NCBI RefSeq assembly: GCF_900177795.1
Contig: NZ_FXWJ01000001.1
Location: forward strand, 124,001 to 188,000
Direction: 5' to 3'
Source of the DNA: Plantibacter elymi (nom. nud.)
Lineage (GTDB): Bacteria > Actinomycetota > Actinomycetes > Actinomycetales > Microbacteriaceae
Length of the DNA: 64,000 nucleotides
In this document: positions 16,962 to 26,319 of the stretch, in pieces
How positions within the stretch are numbered: the first letter of the stretch is position 1
Layout of the letters: each line of letters begins with the position of its first letter
Program-made: the position numbers and the translations under genes
Notes under the pieces: model-generated
What the model was told of the DNA's origin: nothing
Databases searched by the model: none
What the model saw: only the letters and a program-made list of their open reading frames with translations

Positions 16962-17779
16962 GACGCCGCCTCCGTTCCCGTGTCGGGCAGCGCGTCGATG
17001 AGCGCCTTGGTGTACTCGTGCTGCGGATCGGTGATGACCTGGTACCGGCTGCCGTGTTCGACGATCTCGCCGAGCCGCATGACCGCGATCGTGTCGGCGA
17101 GCGCCGACATCACCCCGAGGTCGTGGGTGACGAGGATGATCGCGATCCCGAGCTCGTCGCACAGCTTCCGCAGCAGGCGGAGGATGCCGGCCTGGACCGT
17201 GACGTCGAGGGCGGTGGTCGGTTCGTCGGCGATGAGCACGGAGGGCTCGCACATGAGCGCCGAGGCGATCGCGATGCGCTGCAGCTGTCCGCCCGAGAAC
17301 TGGTGCGGGTACTTGCGCAGCGCCGCCTCCGGGTTCGGGACGGCGACGAGTCCGAGCATCTCGAGCGCCCGCGCGTGGGCGGCAGCCTTCGAGGCTCCCG
17401 TGTGGTGCCGGTAGTGGTCGACGAGCTGGGCCTCGACCGTGAGCATGGGGTGCAGGCTCGCGGTCGGGTCCTGGAAGATCATCGCGATCTCCGTGCCGCG
17501 GTACCGGTTCATCGTGCGCTGCTTCAGCCCCACGAGTTCGGTGCCGTCGAAGCGGATGCTGCCGCCGAGGTCCGCGCCGGCCGGCAGGAGCCCGCAGATC
17601 GCGAGCCCGGTCATGGTCTTGCCTGACCCCGACTCACCGGCCAGTCCGGTGATGCGACCGGCGGGGACCTCGAGGTCGATGCCGCGGAGGATCTGCTTGG
17701 TGGCGGTTCCACGACCGAAGCCGAGCGTGAGCCCCTCGATGACGATCCCGCCACCGGTTCCGCCTGCTGCCTGCGTCAT
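16958..17779 (-). CDS. Dipeptide ABC transporter ATPase, DppD type
   Basis: A 273-residue ATPase with Walker A GESGSGKTMTGLA, Q-loop MIFQDPTASLHP, signature FSGGQLQRIAIASA and Walker B VLIADEPTTALDV. The ATG at 17779 has AAAGGA upstream. It partners the DppF-type ATPase, unlike operon 1 where both are fused. It follows the DppC-type permease by 38 bases. Confidence 0.93.
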   Translation of the reverse strand: MTQAAGGTGGGIVIEGLTLGFGRGTATKQILRGIDLEVPAGRITGLAGESGSGKTMTGLAICGLLPAGADLGGSIRFDGTELVGLKQRTMNRYRGTEIAMIFQDPTASLHPMLTVEAQLVDHYRHHTGASKAAAHARALEMLGLVAVPNPEAALRKYPHQFSGGQLQRIAIASALMCEPSVLIADEPTTALDVTVQAGILRLLRKLCDELGIAIILVTHDLGVMSALADTIAVMRLGEIVEHGSRYQVITDPQHEYTKALIDALPDTGTEAAS

Positions 17780-17817
17780 GTCGCGTCCTTTCGGGTCGCT
17801 CGCACCGCGTGCGCCAC

Positions 17818-18699
17818 TCACAGTGCGCGCCCCTGCACGGCTTCCTGCGACCGTGGGTCGAGGGCGTCGCGGAGGGCGTCGCCGAGGAAGTTGAAGGCGA
17901 GCACCACCGTGAGGATGGCGAGTCCCGGGAAGACCGTGATCCACCAGGAGGAGAAGTTCTGCACCCCGTCGGACACCATCGCGCCCCAGTCCGGTGTCGG
18001 CGGGACGGCGCCGAGGCCGAGGAACGAGAGACCCGACAACAGCAGGATGGCCGTACCGACGTCGAGTGTGGCGAGCACGACGACCGGCGACACGACGTTC
18101 GGCAGGATGTCCTTGCCGAGCGAGGTGAACGGCCCGTTGCCGAGCAGACGACCGGCGATGACGTACTCGGCGCCCCTGGCTCCGATGACGAGTGAACGCG
18201 TCACGCGGGCGTACGCCGGCCACGACACGATGAGCATCGCGATGACGGCATTCGTGAGACTCGGGCCGAGCGCTGCGGCGATGACCATCGCGAGGATGAT
18301 CGTCGGGAACGCGAACACGAGGTCGGCGATCCGCATGATGGTCTCGTCGAGGGCCTTGCCGAAATACCCGGCGATCGCCCCGAGGAGCGAACCGATGAGC
18401 ATCGCGAAGATCACGAGCATGAGGGCGAGCGGGATCGAGACCTGCGCGCCGCTGACGACCCGGGACAGGACGTCGCGGCCCACCTGGTCGGTGCCGAACC
18501 AGTGCGCGGCACTCGGGGCCTGCAGTCGGTCGAAGTCCTGGGCGAGCGGGTCGAACGGCCGGATCCACGGCGCGAGCACCGCGACGAGCAGCCAGAAGAG
18601 CACGATGGCACCACCCGCGACGGCGAGCGGGGTGCGCAGCTGCTTCGAGATGCGGAGGCGGCCCTTGCGCTTGATCTGGACGGCGAGCACGTCGGTCAT
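17818..18699 (-). CDS. Dipeptide ABC permease, DppC type
   Basis: A 293-residue permease with first helix GGAIVLFWLLVAVLAPW, the loop HWFGTDQVGRDVLSRVVSG typical of OppC/DppC, an EAA-like region GAEYVIAGRLLGNGP and six predicted helices. The ATG at 18699 overlaps the preceding permease stop by four bases. Normal length; without the long tail seen in the operon 1 homologue. Confidence 0.93.
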   Translation of the reverse strand: MTDVLAVQIKRKGRLRISKQLRTPLAVAGGAIVLFWLLVAVLAPWIRPFDPLAQDFDRLQAPSAAHWFGTDQVGRDVLSRVVSGAQVSIPLALMLVIFAMLIGSLLGAIAGYFGKALDETIMRIADLVFAFPTIILAMVIAAALGPSLTNAVIAMLIVSWPAYARVTRSLVIGARGAEYVIAGRLLGNGPFTSLGKDILPNVVSPVVVLATLDVGTAILLLSGLSFLGLGAVPPTPDWGAMVSDGVQNFSSWWITVFPGLAILTVVLAFNFLGDALRDALDPRSQEAVQGRAL

Positions 18700-19769
18700 G
18701 CCACCCTCACTCTCGGGTCGATGAAGCCGTACAGCACGTCGACCACGAAGTTCAGGCCGATGTACACGAATCCGACGATGAGCCCGACGCCCATGATCGC
18801 GGGCAGGTCGAGTTTGGTCGCCGCGGAGTACGCGTACTCGCCGAGGCCGTGCCACGAGTACACCTTCTCGACGAGGACCGTTCCGGACAGCAGCGACCCG
18901 AAGGCGACGCCGAGCACGGTGATGATGGGGACGAGCGCCCCGCGGAGGACGTACCGGGTCACGACGACGTGGCCGGGAAGGCCCTTCGCCCGCGCTGCAC
19001 GCACGTAGTCGAGGTCGAGTACCTCGAGGATCGCCGACCGAGCGAACCGGGTGAGCAGGCCGATCGTGTAGAGCGCCAGGACCGAGGCGGGCAGGATCAG
19101 GTGGGCGATGGCGTCGCCGAAGGTCGACCACTGGCCGGCGAGCAACGCATCGATCGTGTACATCCCGGTGACCTTCGGCGGCGGGATCGCCGCGGGCGAG
19201 AGTCGACCGGAGCCCGGGAACCAGTGCAGCTGGGAGAAGAACACGAAGTAGACGACGAGTGCGAGCCAGAACGAGGGCACCGAGATGCCGATGAGGCTCA
19301 CGACCCGGATGACCTGGTCGGTGATCGTCTTCCGGCGCAGCGCGGCCCACATGCCGAGGCCGACGCCGATGATGATCGAGATGACGATGGCGGTCAGCGC
19401 CAGTTCGGCCGTGGCCGGGAAGGCGCGACCGAGTTCGTCCGCGACGGCGCCGCGGGTCTGCTGCGAGGTCCCGAGGTCGCCCTGGAACAGGTTCGCGACG
19501 TAGGTGACGTACTGGACGGGCAGTGGCTTGTCGAGGCCGGCGTTCTCGCGGAACTGCGCGACGATCGTCGGATCCGCTGCGGCCTGCTCACCGAGCGCCG
19601 CCTGCACGGGGTCCGCGGGGACGAGGTTGGTCAGCGTGAAGGTGACGAGCGTCACCCCGAACATCAGGAGGACCGTGAGTCCGAGCCGGATGCCGAGGTA
19701 GCGCGCGAGCGGGTGGAGACCCGCTCGCGCGCTGGACGTCGTCGGTGCGACGCTACTTGATTCCGGCAA
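18696..19769 (-). CDS. Dipeptide ABC permease, DppB type
   Basis: A 357-residue permease with first helix GIRLGLTVLLMFGVTLVTF, the loop NLVPADPVQAALG and EAA-like DYVRAARAKGLPGHVV. The likely start is a TTG at 19769 inside the end of the binding-protein gene, a 17-base overlap. There is no strong ribosome site, so translation probably depends on the upstream gene. Together with the DppC-type partner it forms the channel of operon 2. Confidence 0.9.
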   Translation of the reverse strand: MPESSSVAPTTSSARAGLHPLARYLGIRLGLTVLLMFGVTLVTFTLTNLVPADPVQAALGEQAAADPTIVAQFRENAGLDKPLPVQYVTYVANLFQGDLGTSQQTRGAVADELGRAFPATAELALTAIVISIIIGVGLGMWAALRRKTITDQVIRVVSLIGISVPSFWLALVVYFVFFSQLHWFPGSGRLSPAAIPPPKVTGMYTIDALLAGQWSTFGDAIAHLILPASVLALYTIGLLTRFARSAILEVLDLDYVRAARAKGLPGHVVVTRYVLRGALVPIITVLGVAFGSLLSGTVLVEKVYSWHGLGEYAYSAATKLDLPAIMGVGLIVGFVYIGLNFVVDVLYGFIDPRVRVA

Positions 19770-21336
19770 GATCGACGGTCCACGTCGGGTTCAGCGGAAC
19801 CTCGGTGATCGTGGTCGCGGTGACCACGTTCTGCGCCGGCTGCAGGAGCGGGATGAACGGTCCGCTCGCGTTCTGCGCCTTCTGGAGGTCCTGGTACGCG
19901 GCGGCACGGGCGTCCGTGTCGGTCGCGGCGAGCGCCGCGTTCGCGAGGTCGGTCACGGTCGGGTCGGCACCTGCCGGCCAGCCCGCGCGGAGGCCGACGA
20001 GCTCACCCGGCGTGAACGCGAGGTAGTTCGACGGGTCCGGGAAGTCCGGGCCCCAGTACCAGAGCCCCACGGTCTCCTTGCCGTCGCGGTAGGCGTCCAG
20101 CTCGGTGGCGACCGGAGCCGGGGCCAGCGTGATGGTGATGCCGACCGACTTCAGCTGCGCCTGGACCGACTCCGCGATGCTCTGGAGCGACAGCCCCTGC
20201 ACCGTGATGTCGTTCGGGAAGTTCAGCGTGACGGCTTCGCCGGCGTAACCGGACTCCTTGAGCGCAGCCTTCGCTGCATCGGCGTCGAACTGGTTGCCGT
20301 CGGCGGCGTCGAGCGCACCGTTGAAGATCGAGGGGATGAAGCCACCGGGACGGACGGAACCGTCGCCGGCGAGGTCGACGATCTTGTCGTAGTCGATGCC
20401 GAGCTTGACGGCCTCGAGGAACTTCGGGTTGCTCGTGATGTCGCTGATCGCGGGGTCCTGGTTGAGCATGAGGAAGATCATGTAGCGCGAGGGGTTCGCG
20501 ATGATCTTCACCTTCGAGTCGTCGAGCTCGGAGACCTGGTCGGGGTTGAGGTCGAGGGCGACCTGCGAGTCACCGGCCTCGACGTTGAGCTTCTGGGTCG
20601 GGCCCTGCACGTTGCGGAGGACGACGCGCTCGTACGCGGGCTTGGTCCCCGTGTACTCAGGGTTCGCCGTGAAGACGACCTGCGAGGCCGCGTCGAAGGA
20701 CTCGAGCTTGTACGGGCCGGAGCCCGCGGAGGTGGTGTTGAGGAACGACTCGGCCGCGTCGTCGGCGGTCGCGCTGCCACCGTTCTCCTCGACGACCTTC
20801 TTGTTCACGACGCCGAGGGCCGGGTTCGGGAGGATGAACGGGAGGGCGGGGTTCGGCGTCGCCGAGGTGAGCGTGAGGGTCGTGTCCGAGGTCTTCTCGA
20901 TCGTGACGCCGTCGAGCAGGAAGGACGGGTTGCCCTTCACGCCCTGGACGCGCTGCAGCGAGAACACCGCGTCGTCGACGGTCACGTCGGAGCCGTCGGA
21001 GAACTTCTTGCCGTCCTTCATCGTGAGGGTCATCACCGTGTTGTCGGCGTTCATCTCGTAGCTCGCGAGGCCGTCGACGGGGGCGGTGACGTCGTCGCCC
21101 TTGAAGGTGAGGAGGGTCTCGTAGAGCGCCTTCGCGACGATCGAGCCGGTGGTCTCGTACTCGCGGTTCGGGTCGGCGGTCTTGAGGTCGAAGGACGCGT
21201 CGACGACGAGCGACTTGCCCGCGCTGTCATCGGAGCCACCTGAGGGGGAGCAGGCGCTGAGCGCGAGGCCAGCGGCGAGGGCGAGGCCGAGGGCCGCCAT
21301 GCCGCGCCGGCTCGTGCGGCTGAAGGATCGTGACAA
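19753..21336 (-). CDS. Family 5 peptide-binding lipoprotein
   Basis: A 527-residue solute-binding protein with twin-Arg-rich N-terminus MSRSFSRTSRRGMAALGLAL, a hydrophobic segment and lipobox LSAC. The mature part starts SLVVDASFDLKTADPNREYE, which fits the DppA/OppA family 5. First gene of operon 2, divergent from an Lrp/AsnC regulator. Unlike operon 1, it overlaps the next gene and no hairpin separates them. The ligand is likely a peptide, given the nearby Xaa-Pro aminopeptidase, but this is inference. Confidence 0.92.
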   Translation of the reverse strand: MSRSFSRTSRRGMAALGLALAAGLALSACSPSGGSDDSAGKSLVVDASFDLKTADPNREYETTGSIVAKALYETLLTFKGDDVTAPVDGLASYEMNADNTVMTLTMKDGKKFSDGSDVTVDDAVFSLQRVQGVKGNPSFLLDGVTIEKTSDTTLTLTSATPNPALPFILPNPALGVVNKKVVEENGGSATADDAAESFLNTTSAGSGPYKLESFDAASQVVFTANPEYTGTKPAYERVVLRNVQGPTQKLNVEAGDSQVALDLNPDQVSELDDSKVKIIANPSRYMIFLMLNQDPAISDITSNPKFLEAVKLGIDYDKIVDLAGDGSVRPGGFIPSIFNGALDAADGNQFDADAAKAALKESGYAGEAVTLNFPNDITVQGLSLQSIAESVQAQLKSVGITITLAPAPVATELDAYRDGKETVGLWYWGPDFPDPSNYLAFTPGELVGLRAGWPAGADPTVTDLANAALAATDTDARAAAYQDLQKAQNASGPFIPLLQPAQNVVTATTITEVPLNPTWTVDLAGIK

Positions 21337-21510
21337 GGTGGAGCTCCTTATCTGGTTGGAGGGATGAGCTGAAAGTAGTGCGATACGCGATCATTCGTCA
21401 ATCCACAAGCCGTTACCAAAGAAGAATTGTCTCGATTTCGCGGCGAATCTGCCATATCCTCTCAAACGACCGCCAGGACCACTGCTGAATCTGGACGTTT
21501 GGAGCAATCG

Positions 21511-22071
21511 ATGCAACTCGACGACACCCACATCCGCATGTTGGAGCTGCTCCGGGAGGACGGGCGGGCTTCGGTCGCCGCACTCGCGGAGGAGCTCGGG
21601 ATCTCCCGCTCGAACGCCTACTCGCGCTACGAGGCGATGCTCCGCGCCGGCGTCCTGAAGGGGGTCCACGCGGAGATCGAGCCGGCCACGGTCGGGCTCG
21701 GTGTTGCGGCGATGGTCTTCATCACGCTGCGCCAGAGCCAGTGGGCGGACTTCCGGGCGCGGCTGTCGTCAGTCCCGGAGCTGGAGTACTTCGCCGTCAC
21801 GACGGGCGAGCACGACGCGATGATGCTGATCCGGGCCCCCGATGTGGCGGCGATCCACGAACTGGTCGCCACCCGGCTCGCTCAGTGGCCGTCCATCAAG
21901 GCGACGACGACCGTCTTCCTCATGGACGAGGAGCGGTCGAACGTGTCGCTCCGCATGACGAGGTCCGAACGCACGAGCGTCGAGGACTCCGGCGAGCGCT
22001 TCGGCATGACGCGGTTCGTCCGTACGAGCGACGAGCGCGCCCAGCGGGTGCCGGAGCGACGCGGACGCTGA
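21511..22071 (+). CDS. Lrp/AsnC family regulator
   Basis: A 186-residue regulator: N-terminal winged helix-turn-helix (QLDDTHIRMLELLREDGRAS then LAEELGISRSNAYSRYEAML) and C-terminal ligand-binding RAM/AsnC domain (AAMVFITLRQSQW through KATTTVFLMDEE). A tail of about 35 residues after the domain is extra. ATG at 21511 has GGAG at the right distance; the upstream frame to 21427 lacks one. It is divergent from dipeptide operon 2 across 174 bases and is the likely local regulator, sensing an amino acid. Confidence 0.92.
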   Translation: MQLDDTHIRMLELLREDGRASVAALAEELGISRSNAYSRYEAMLRAGVLKGVHAEIEPATVGLGVAAMVFITLRQSQWADFRARLSSVPELEYFAVTTGEHDAMMLIRAPDVAAIHELVATRLAQWPSIKATTTVFLMDEERSNVSLRMTRSERTSVEDSGERFGMTRFVRTSDERAQRVPERRGR

Positions 22072-22104
22072 CCGGGCGACGGTGGCGTGCCGGCCCTGGC
22101 CGGT

Positions 22105-22488
22105 TCAGGCGGCGGCGATCTCCCGACAGACGCTGACGTGGGCCTGCCCGTCCGGGCCGACGAAGTCCTCGGTGAGGATGAACGAGCCGTCCTCGGCGCG
22201 GGAGATGATCGAGCTCGCTTCGCCACGCGTCGTCAGGTCGCCGGCACGGTTGCGGTGCACGAACGAGATGTCGATGCGTTCGCCGGTGCGTACGCCGCAG
22301 AACCGACCGACGGAGACGGTGTCGCCGACGTATTCGCCCCACAGCACGCCGTGCGTCTCGTGGTAGACGAATCGCGTGGGCGCGTCGGCGTCGACGACGC
22401 TCGCGGACGACGACACCATGTCGAACACCTTCGCATCGAGGTTGAAATCGAGCGTGGCGCTGGTGCCGGTGTCGGTGGTTCCTGTCAT
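22105..22488 (-). CDS. Small N-acetylglutamate-synthase-named family protein
   Basis: A 127-residue protein with YHETHGVLWGEYVGDTVSVG, FCGVRTGERIDISFVHRNRAG and ILTEDFVGPDG. The spacing of short beta strands matches a small family often labelled n-acetylglutamate synthase in databases; it is unrelated to the GNAT enzyme and the name is not backed by biochemistry as far as I know. ATG at 22488 is preceded by CAGAAT and six bases, so it may be leaderless. It converges on the Lrp gene and diverges from the Xaa-Pro aminopeptidase gene. Confidence 0.7.
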   Translation of the reverse strand: MTGTTDTGTSATLDFNLDAKVFDMVSSSASVVDADAPTRFVYHETHGVLWGEYVGDTVSVGRFCGVRTGERIDISFVHRNRAGDLTTRGEASSIISRAEDGSFILTEDFVGPDGQAHVSVCREIAAA

Positions 22489-22513
22489 GCCGTCATTCTG
22501 CGGAGGCGTCCGA

Positions 22514-22529
22514 ACAGGTGTCAACCTGC
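22514..22529. promoter_or_regulatory. Small inverted repeat in a divergent promoter region
   Basis: CAGGT-GTCA-ACCTG is a perfect five-base inverted repeat between the small family protein gene and the aminopeptidase gene. It may be an operator, but short repeats of this kind occur by chance. Confidence 0.25.
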
Positions 22530-22669
22530 CGACGATCCGTCCATCCCGTCCGTCGCCTGAGCCGGTCGGACAGGACGAAACGCCGGATCCGACGATACCG
22601 GCGAGATGTTCCGCTGGCTCCAGGCGTCGCAGCTTGACGACGTCCACCTCGAGTGGCTTACTGATCTCC

Positions 22670-24082
22670 ATGTGTCCAGACAGCCTGCAGTTCCGCGACC
22701 CCCGCACCCAGCCGCTCCCCCGGGACGACGCGTTCCGCGAGTACCTCGCGACGGGCTGGGGTGCGGTGGACCGCTCCGTCGACCTCGCCGAGGGGGCCGG
22801 CGCAGCCGCCGGGCGTCACCGCGACGTCATCAGCGCGCAGTTCCCCGGCCGCTGGCTCGTGGTCACCGCGGGACGCGCCGTGACGCGCGCGAACGACACC
22901 GAGTTCCCGTTCCGGCCCGACAGCGACTTCGTGTGGCTCACCTCCTGTCAGGCGGAGGGTGCGGTCCTCGTCATGCGGCCGACCGCCGGTGGGCACGACG
23001 CGACGCTCTACCTCGCCGAGCCCGTCGGTCCCGGTGAGGAGGCGTTCTACGCCGACGCCATGCGCGGCGAGCTCTGGATCGGCCCGTCGGCCGGACTCCC
23101 CCAGTGGGCGGAAGCGCTCGGCATCGAGGTCCGCTCCCACGAGGTGCTGGACGAGTCCCTCGCCCTCGTGCCCGCCGACGCGCTCCGCGCAGGCGCCTCG
23201 GAACCCCGGGCCGACGGTCGATTCGCGCCGTCGCGAGCGCTCCTCATCGCCCTGTCCGCCGCGAAGCTCGTCAAGGACGACTGGGAGATCGCGCAGCTCC
23301 GTGCCGCCGTGGACGCCACGGTCGGCGGATTCCGCTCGGTCGTGCGCGAACTGCCTGCAGCCATCGAGTTCGGCGGAGAACGCTGGTTGCAGTCGACGTT
23401 CGAGCGCCACGCCCGCACGTTCGGCAACGGTGTCGGGTACTCGACCATCATCGGCAGCGGACCGCACGCTCCCACGCTGCACTGGACGCGCTGCGACGGT
23501 CCGGTCCTCCCCGAGCACCTCATCCTCATGGACGCCGGTGTCGAAGCCCGCTCGCTGTACACCGCCGACGTCACGAGGACCTTCCCCGCGAGCGGGTCGT
23601 ACACCGCGGCCCAGCGCGAGGTCCACGACCACGTCGAGCGGGCCCACCGCGCCGCGATGTCGCAGGTCGGCCCCGGCCGGTCGTTCATCGACATGCGGAA
23701 CACGGCCTACGAGCAGATCGCCATGAGCCTCCGCGACCTCGGCATCCTGCAGGTGTCGGTCGATGAGGCCATGTCACCGAACGGCCAGCAGCACCGCCGC
23801 TACCTGCCGAGCGGCACCGGCCACCATCTCGGACTCGACGTGCACGACTGCGCCCGCATCGGCGACGAGCGGTACCTCGACGAGCCGTTGCAGCCGGGCG
23901 CCGTCCTGACGGTCGAACCGGGTCTCTACTTCCACACGAACGACCTCACCGTGCCGCCGGAGCTGCGCGGTATCGGCGTCCGCATCGAAGACGATCTGCT
24001 CGTGACCGCCACCGGTCACGAGGTCCTCTCCGCAGCACTCCCGATCAGCGCAGACGGTCTCGAGGCCTGGTTGCGGAGCTGA
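22670..24082 (+). CDS. Xaa-Pro aminopeptidase (M24B)
   Basis: A 470-residue enzyme that removes the N-terminal residue before proline. N-terminal creatinase-like domain (FPGRWLVVTAGRAVTRANDTEF), then the pita-bread catalytic domain with the five dinuclear-metal ligands in LILMDAGVEA, YTADVTRTFP, SGTGHHLGLDVHD, VLTVEPGLY and VRIEDDLLVT. The start is not certain: MCPDSLQF at 22670 fits homologue length, but the ribosome site is poor. Its position beside a peptide transporter fits peptide breakdown after uptake. Confidence 0.92.
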   Translation: MCPDSLQFRDPRTQPLPRDDAFREYLATGWGAVDRSVDLAEGAGAAAGRHRDVISAQFPGRWLVVTAGRAVTRANDTEFPFRPDSDFVWLTSCQAEGAVLVMRPTAGGHDATLYLAEPVGPGEEAFYADAMRGELWIGPSAGLPQWAEALGIEVRSHEVLDESLALVPADALRAGASEPRADGRFAPSRALLIALSAAKLVKDDWEIAQLRAAVDATVGGFRSVVRELPAAIEFGGERWLQSTFERHARTFGNGVGYSTIIGSGPHAPTLHWTRCDGPVLPEHLILMDAGVEARSLYTADVTRTFPASGSYTAAQREVHDHVERAHRAAMSQVGPGRSFIDMRNTAYEQIAMSLRDLGILQVSVDEAMSPNGQQHRRYLPSGTGHHLGLDVHDCARIGDERYLDEPLQPGAVLTVEPGLYFHTNDLTVPPELRGIGVRIEDDLLVTATGHEVLSAALPISADGLEAWLRS

Positions 24083-24180
24083 CCGACGGTTCACAACTCA
24101 GGACGGTCGTCGTGTGTCGCGACGCGCCCCTCCGGCGCGAGCAGCGACTCGCCCGGTGCGTCCTGCGTTGCGAACGAGCC

Positions 24181-24186
24181 TAGGCT
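24181..24186 (+). promoter_or_regulatory. -10 hexamer TAGGCT, leaderless
   Basis: TAGGCT, then TGCACG, then the GTG at 24193. It supports that start for the SulP transporter. Confidence 0.5.
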
Positions 24187-24192
24187 TGCACG

Positions 24193-25692
24193 GTGAGTCA
24201 GCCCGACGCCCCCATGCGCACCGCCGTCCGCCCGAGCCCCGGCGTCATCGCGACCCTGCGGAACCCCAGGGCCTTCACTGTCGAGATCCTCGCCGGGATC
24301 GTGACGACGCTGGCACTCATCCCCGAGGTCATCTCCTTCTCGATCATCGCCGGCGTCGACCCGAAGGTCAGCCTCATCGCCTCCGTCGTCCTCGCGATCT
24401 CGATGTCGATCCTCGGCGGCCGTCCGGCGATGATCACGGCCGCTGCGGGCGCCGTCGCCCTCGTCGTCGCGCCGCTCGTCAAGGAACACGGCGTGGAGTA
24501 CCTGCTCCCCGCCGTCATCCTCGCGGGCCTCATCCAGATCGTGTTCGGCGTGACCGGTCTCTCCCGGCTCATGCGGTTCATCCCCCGCTCGGTGATGATC
24601 GGCTTCGTCAACGCGCTCGGCATCCTCATCTTCGTCGCTCAGGTCCCCCACCTGCTCGGCGTCCCGTGGCTCGTCTACCCACTGTTCGTCATCACGGTGC
24701 TGATCGTCCTGCTGCTCCCCAAGCTCACGACCGCGGTACCGGCGCCGCTCGTCGCGATCGTCGTCGTCACCGCGATCACGATGATCGCGCACGCCGCCGT
24801 GCCGACCGTCGGCGACCAGGGGGACGTCTCCGGCGGCCTCCCCGGGCTGACCGCGTTGCTCGTGCCGCTCAACCTCGAGACGCTCGGCATCATCTGGCCG
24901 ACCGCGCTGAGCGTCGCGTTCGTGGGGCTCATGGAGACCCTCCTCACGGCGAAGCTCGTCGACGACCTCACCGACACGACGTCGTCGAAGGGACGCGAGT
25001 CGTGGGCCCTCGGCGTCGCCAACATCCTGGCCGGGTGGTACGGCGGGATCGCCGGCTGCGCGATGATCGGTCAGACGGTCGTGAACGTCAAACTGGGGCG
25101 CGCTCGGACGAGGATCTCCACCTTCGTCGCCGGCGTCTTCCTCCTGCTGCTCGTGACCGCGCTCAGCCCGGTGATGGCGCAGATCCCGATGGTCGCGCTG
25201 GCCGCCGTGATGATGATCGTCGCCATCAAGACCGTCGACTGGCACAGCGTGCGCCCGGCGACCCTGCGACGGATGCCGATCCCCGAGACGGTCGTGATGG
25301 TGGTGACCGTCGCGGTGGTCGTCATCACCCACAACCTCGCGATCGGCGTCGCTGCAGGAGCCGTCCTCGCGATGGTGCTGTTCGCGCGGCGCGTGGCCCA
25401 CGTCATCCGCGTCCGCCGGGTCCTCGCGGACGACGCCGCCGCCGTCCGCTACAGCGTCATCGGCCCGCTGTTCTTCGGCAGCAGCAACGACCTGGTCGAA
25501 CAGTTCGACTACGCGGCCGATCCCGCGGACGTCGCCGTCGACTTCACCGCCTCGCAGATCTGGGACGCCTCGAGCGTCGCCGTCCTCGACGCCGTGCAGG
25601 AGAAGTACGCCGCGCACGGCAAGCAGGTCGTGTTCACCGGGCTCGACGAACGCAGCTCGGCCTTCCACGGAAAGCTCACCGGCCATCTCTGA
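24193..25692 (+). CDS. SulP family anion transporter
   Basis: A 499-residue protein with about eleven to twelve membrane helices, the SulP core motif AGIVTTLALIPEVISFSIIAG, and a C-terminal STAS-like domain (YSVIGPLFFGSSNDLVEQF to VFTGLDERSS). SulP proteins move sulfate, bicarbonate or other anions; the STAS domain is probably regulatory. The substrate cannot be told. GTG start with leaderless promoter. Transcribed alone, converging with the toxin-antitoxin pair. Confidence 0.93.
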   Translation: MSQPDAPMRTAVRPSPGVIATLRNPRAFTVEILAGIVTTLALIPEVISFSIIAGVDPKVSLIASVVLAISMSILGGRPAMITAAAGAVALVVAPLVKEHGVEYLLPAVILAGLIQIVFGVTGLSRLMRFIPRSVMIGFVNALGILIFVAQVPHLLGVPWLVYPLFVITVLIVLLLPKLTTAVPAPLVAIVVVTAITMIAHAAVPTVGDQGDVSGGLPGLTALLVPLNLETLGIIWPTALSVAFVGLMETLLTAKLVDDLTDTTSSKGRESWALGVANILAGWYGGIAGCAMIGQTVVNVKLGRARTRISTFVAGVFLLLLVTALSPVMAQIPMVALAAVMMIVAIKTVDWHSVRPATLRRMPIPETVVMVVTVAVVVITHNLAIGVAAGAVLAMVLFARRVAHVIRVRRVLADDAAAVRYSVIGPLFFGSSNDLVEQFDYAADPADVAVDFTASQIWDASSVAVLDAVQEKYAAHGKQVVFTGLDERSSAFHGKLTGHL

Positions 25693-25713
25693 GCCGATCG
25701 CTCCGGCACCACC

Positions 25714-26058
25714 TCAGAGGTGCAGCACTCGACGGAGCCCCGCGTCCAGATCCAGTGACAGGGTGACGGGCACCCTTCCGGCGGCCGGACCGAGGTCGTC
25801 CTCATCGAGGGTGAGCAGCTGCGTGGTGTTCACGACCGAGTCCTTCGGCAGACCGGAAGCCGTCGCAGGGAGGAACACGTTGCCCGGGAGCTCGGCGAGC
25901 GCCGTGTTCGACGTGACGACCGCGACGATCACGGTCCGGAGTGCGCTCCGCGTGTAGGCGTCATGCTGGACGACGACGACCGGGCGGCGGCCGGCGGGCG
26001 CACTCCCCCGCTCACGAGGACCGAGATCGACCCACCGGATGTCGCCGCGGCGGATCAC
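25714..26058 (-). CDS. mazF: MazF/PemK family toxin
   Basis: A 114-residue endoribonuclease-type toxin. It has the family start RRGDIRWVDLGPRERGS, the RPVVVVQHDAYT strand and VVTSNTALAELPGNVFLP, then VNTTQLLTLD. MazF/PemK toxins cut mRNA at short sequences. GTG at 26058 overlaps the TGA of the antitoxin gene, so translation is coupled; TTG at 26061 is the alternative. Forms a complete pair with the RHH antitoxin encoded just upstream. Confidence 0.93.
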   Translation of the reverse strand: MIRRGDIRWVDLGPRERGSAPAGRRPVVVVQHDAYTRSALRTVIVAVVTSNTALAELPGNVFLPATASGLPKDSVVNTTQLLTLDEDDLGPAAGRVPVTLSLDLDAGLRRVLHL

Positions 26059-26312
26059 CAATCGTCTCCTACGGTGAGTGCGGCAAGGCGGTCGCGTCCG
26101 GCCGAGGCGACGGCCCGTGCTTCCTCCGCCGAAGCGACTCCCGCATGCCGCAGTGCGGTGTCCACTTCGGCAGTGAGACCGGCGGCTCCGGTCTCGTCGA
26201 GATACCGACTCGCCGCCGCCGCGAAGAACTCGGACCGGTTGACACCGAGCTCGGCGGCGCGAGCTTCGACGCGGGTGAACAGTTCATCGGGCAATGAGAT
26301 GGCGGTCTTCAC
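26055..26312 (-). CDS. Ribbon-helix-helix antitoxin
   Basis: An 85-residue antitoxin. KTAISLPDELFTRVEARAAE is a ribbon-helix-helix DNA-binding fold; the C-terminal half (SRYLDETGAAGLTAEVDTAL to LTVGDDW) should bind and block the toxin. GTG start at 26312 is set seven bases after TATACT, a leaderless arrangement. Direct repeats overlapping that -10 are the probable autoregulatory operator. Confidence 0.92.
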   Translation of the reverse strand: MKTAISLPDELFTRVEARAAELGVNRSEFFAAAASRYLDETGAAGLTAEVDTALRHAGVASAEEARAVASAGRDRLAALTVGDDW

Positions 26313-26319
26313 AGTAGGA

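Noticed and set aside
24091-25686. 531-residue open frame antisense to the SulP gene
   Set aside because: It is rich in Asp, Arg, His and Gly, as expected from a shadow of GC-rich third positions, and the SulP frame on the other strand is a clear family match.
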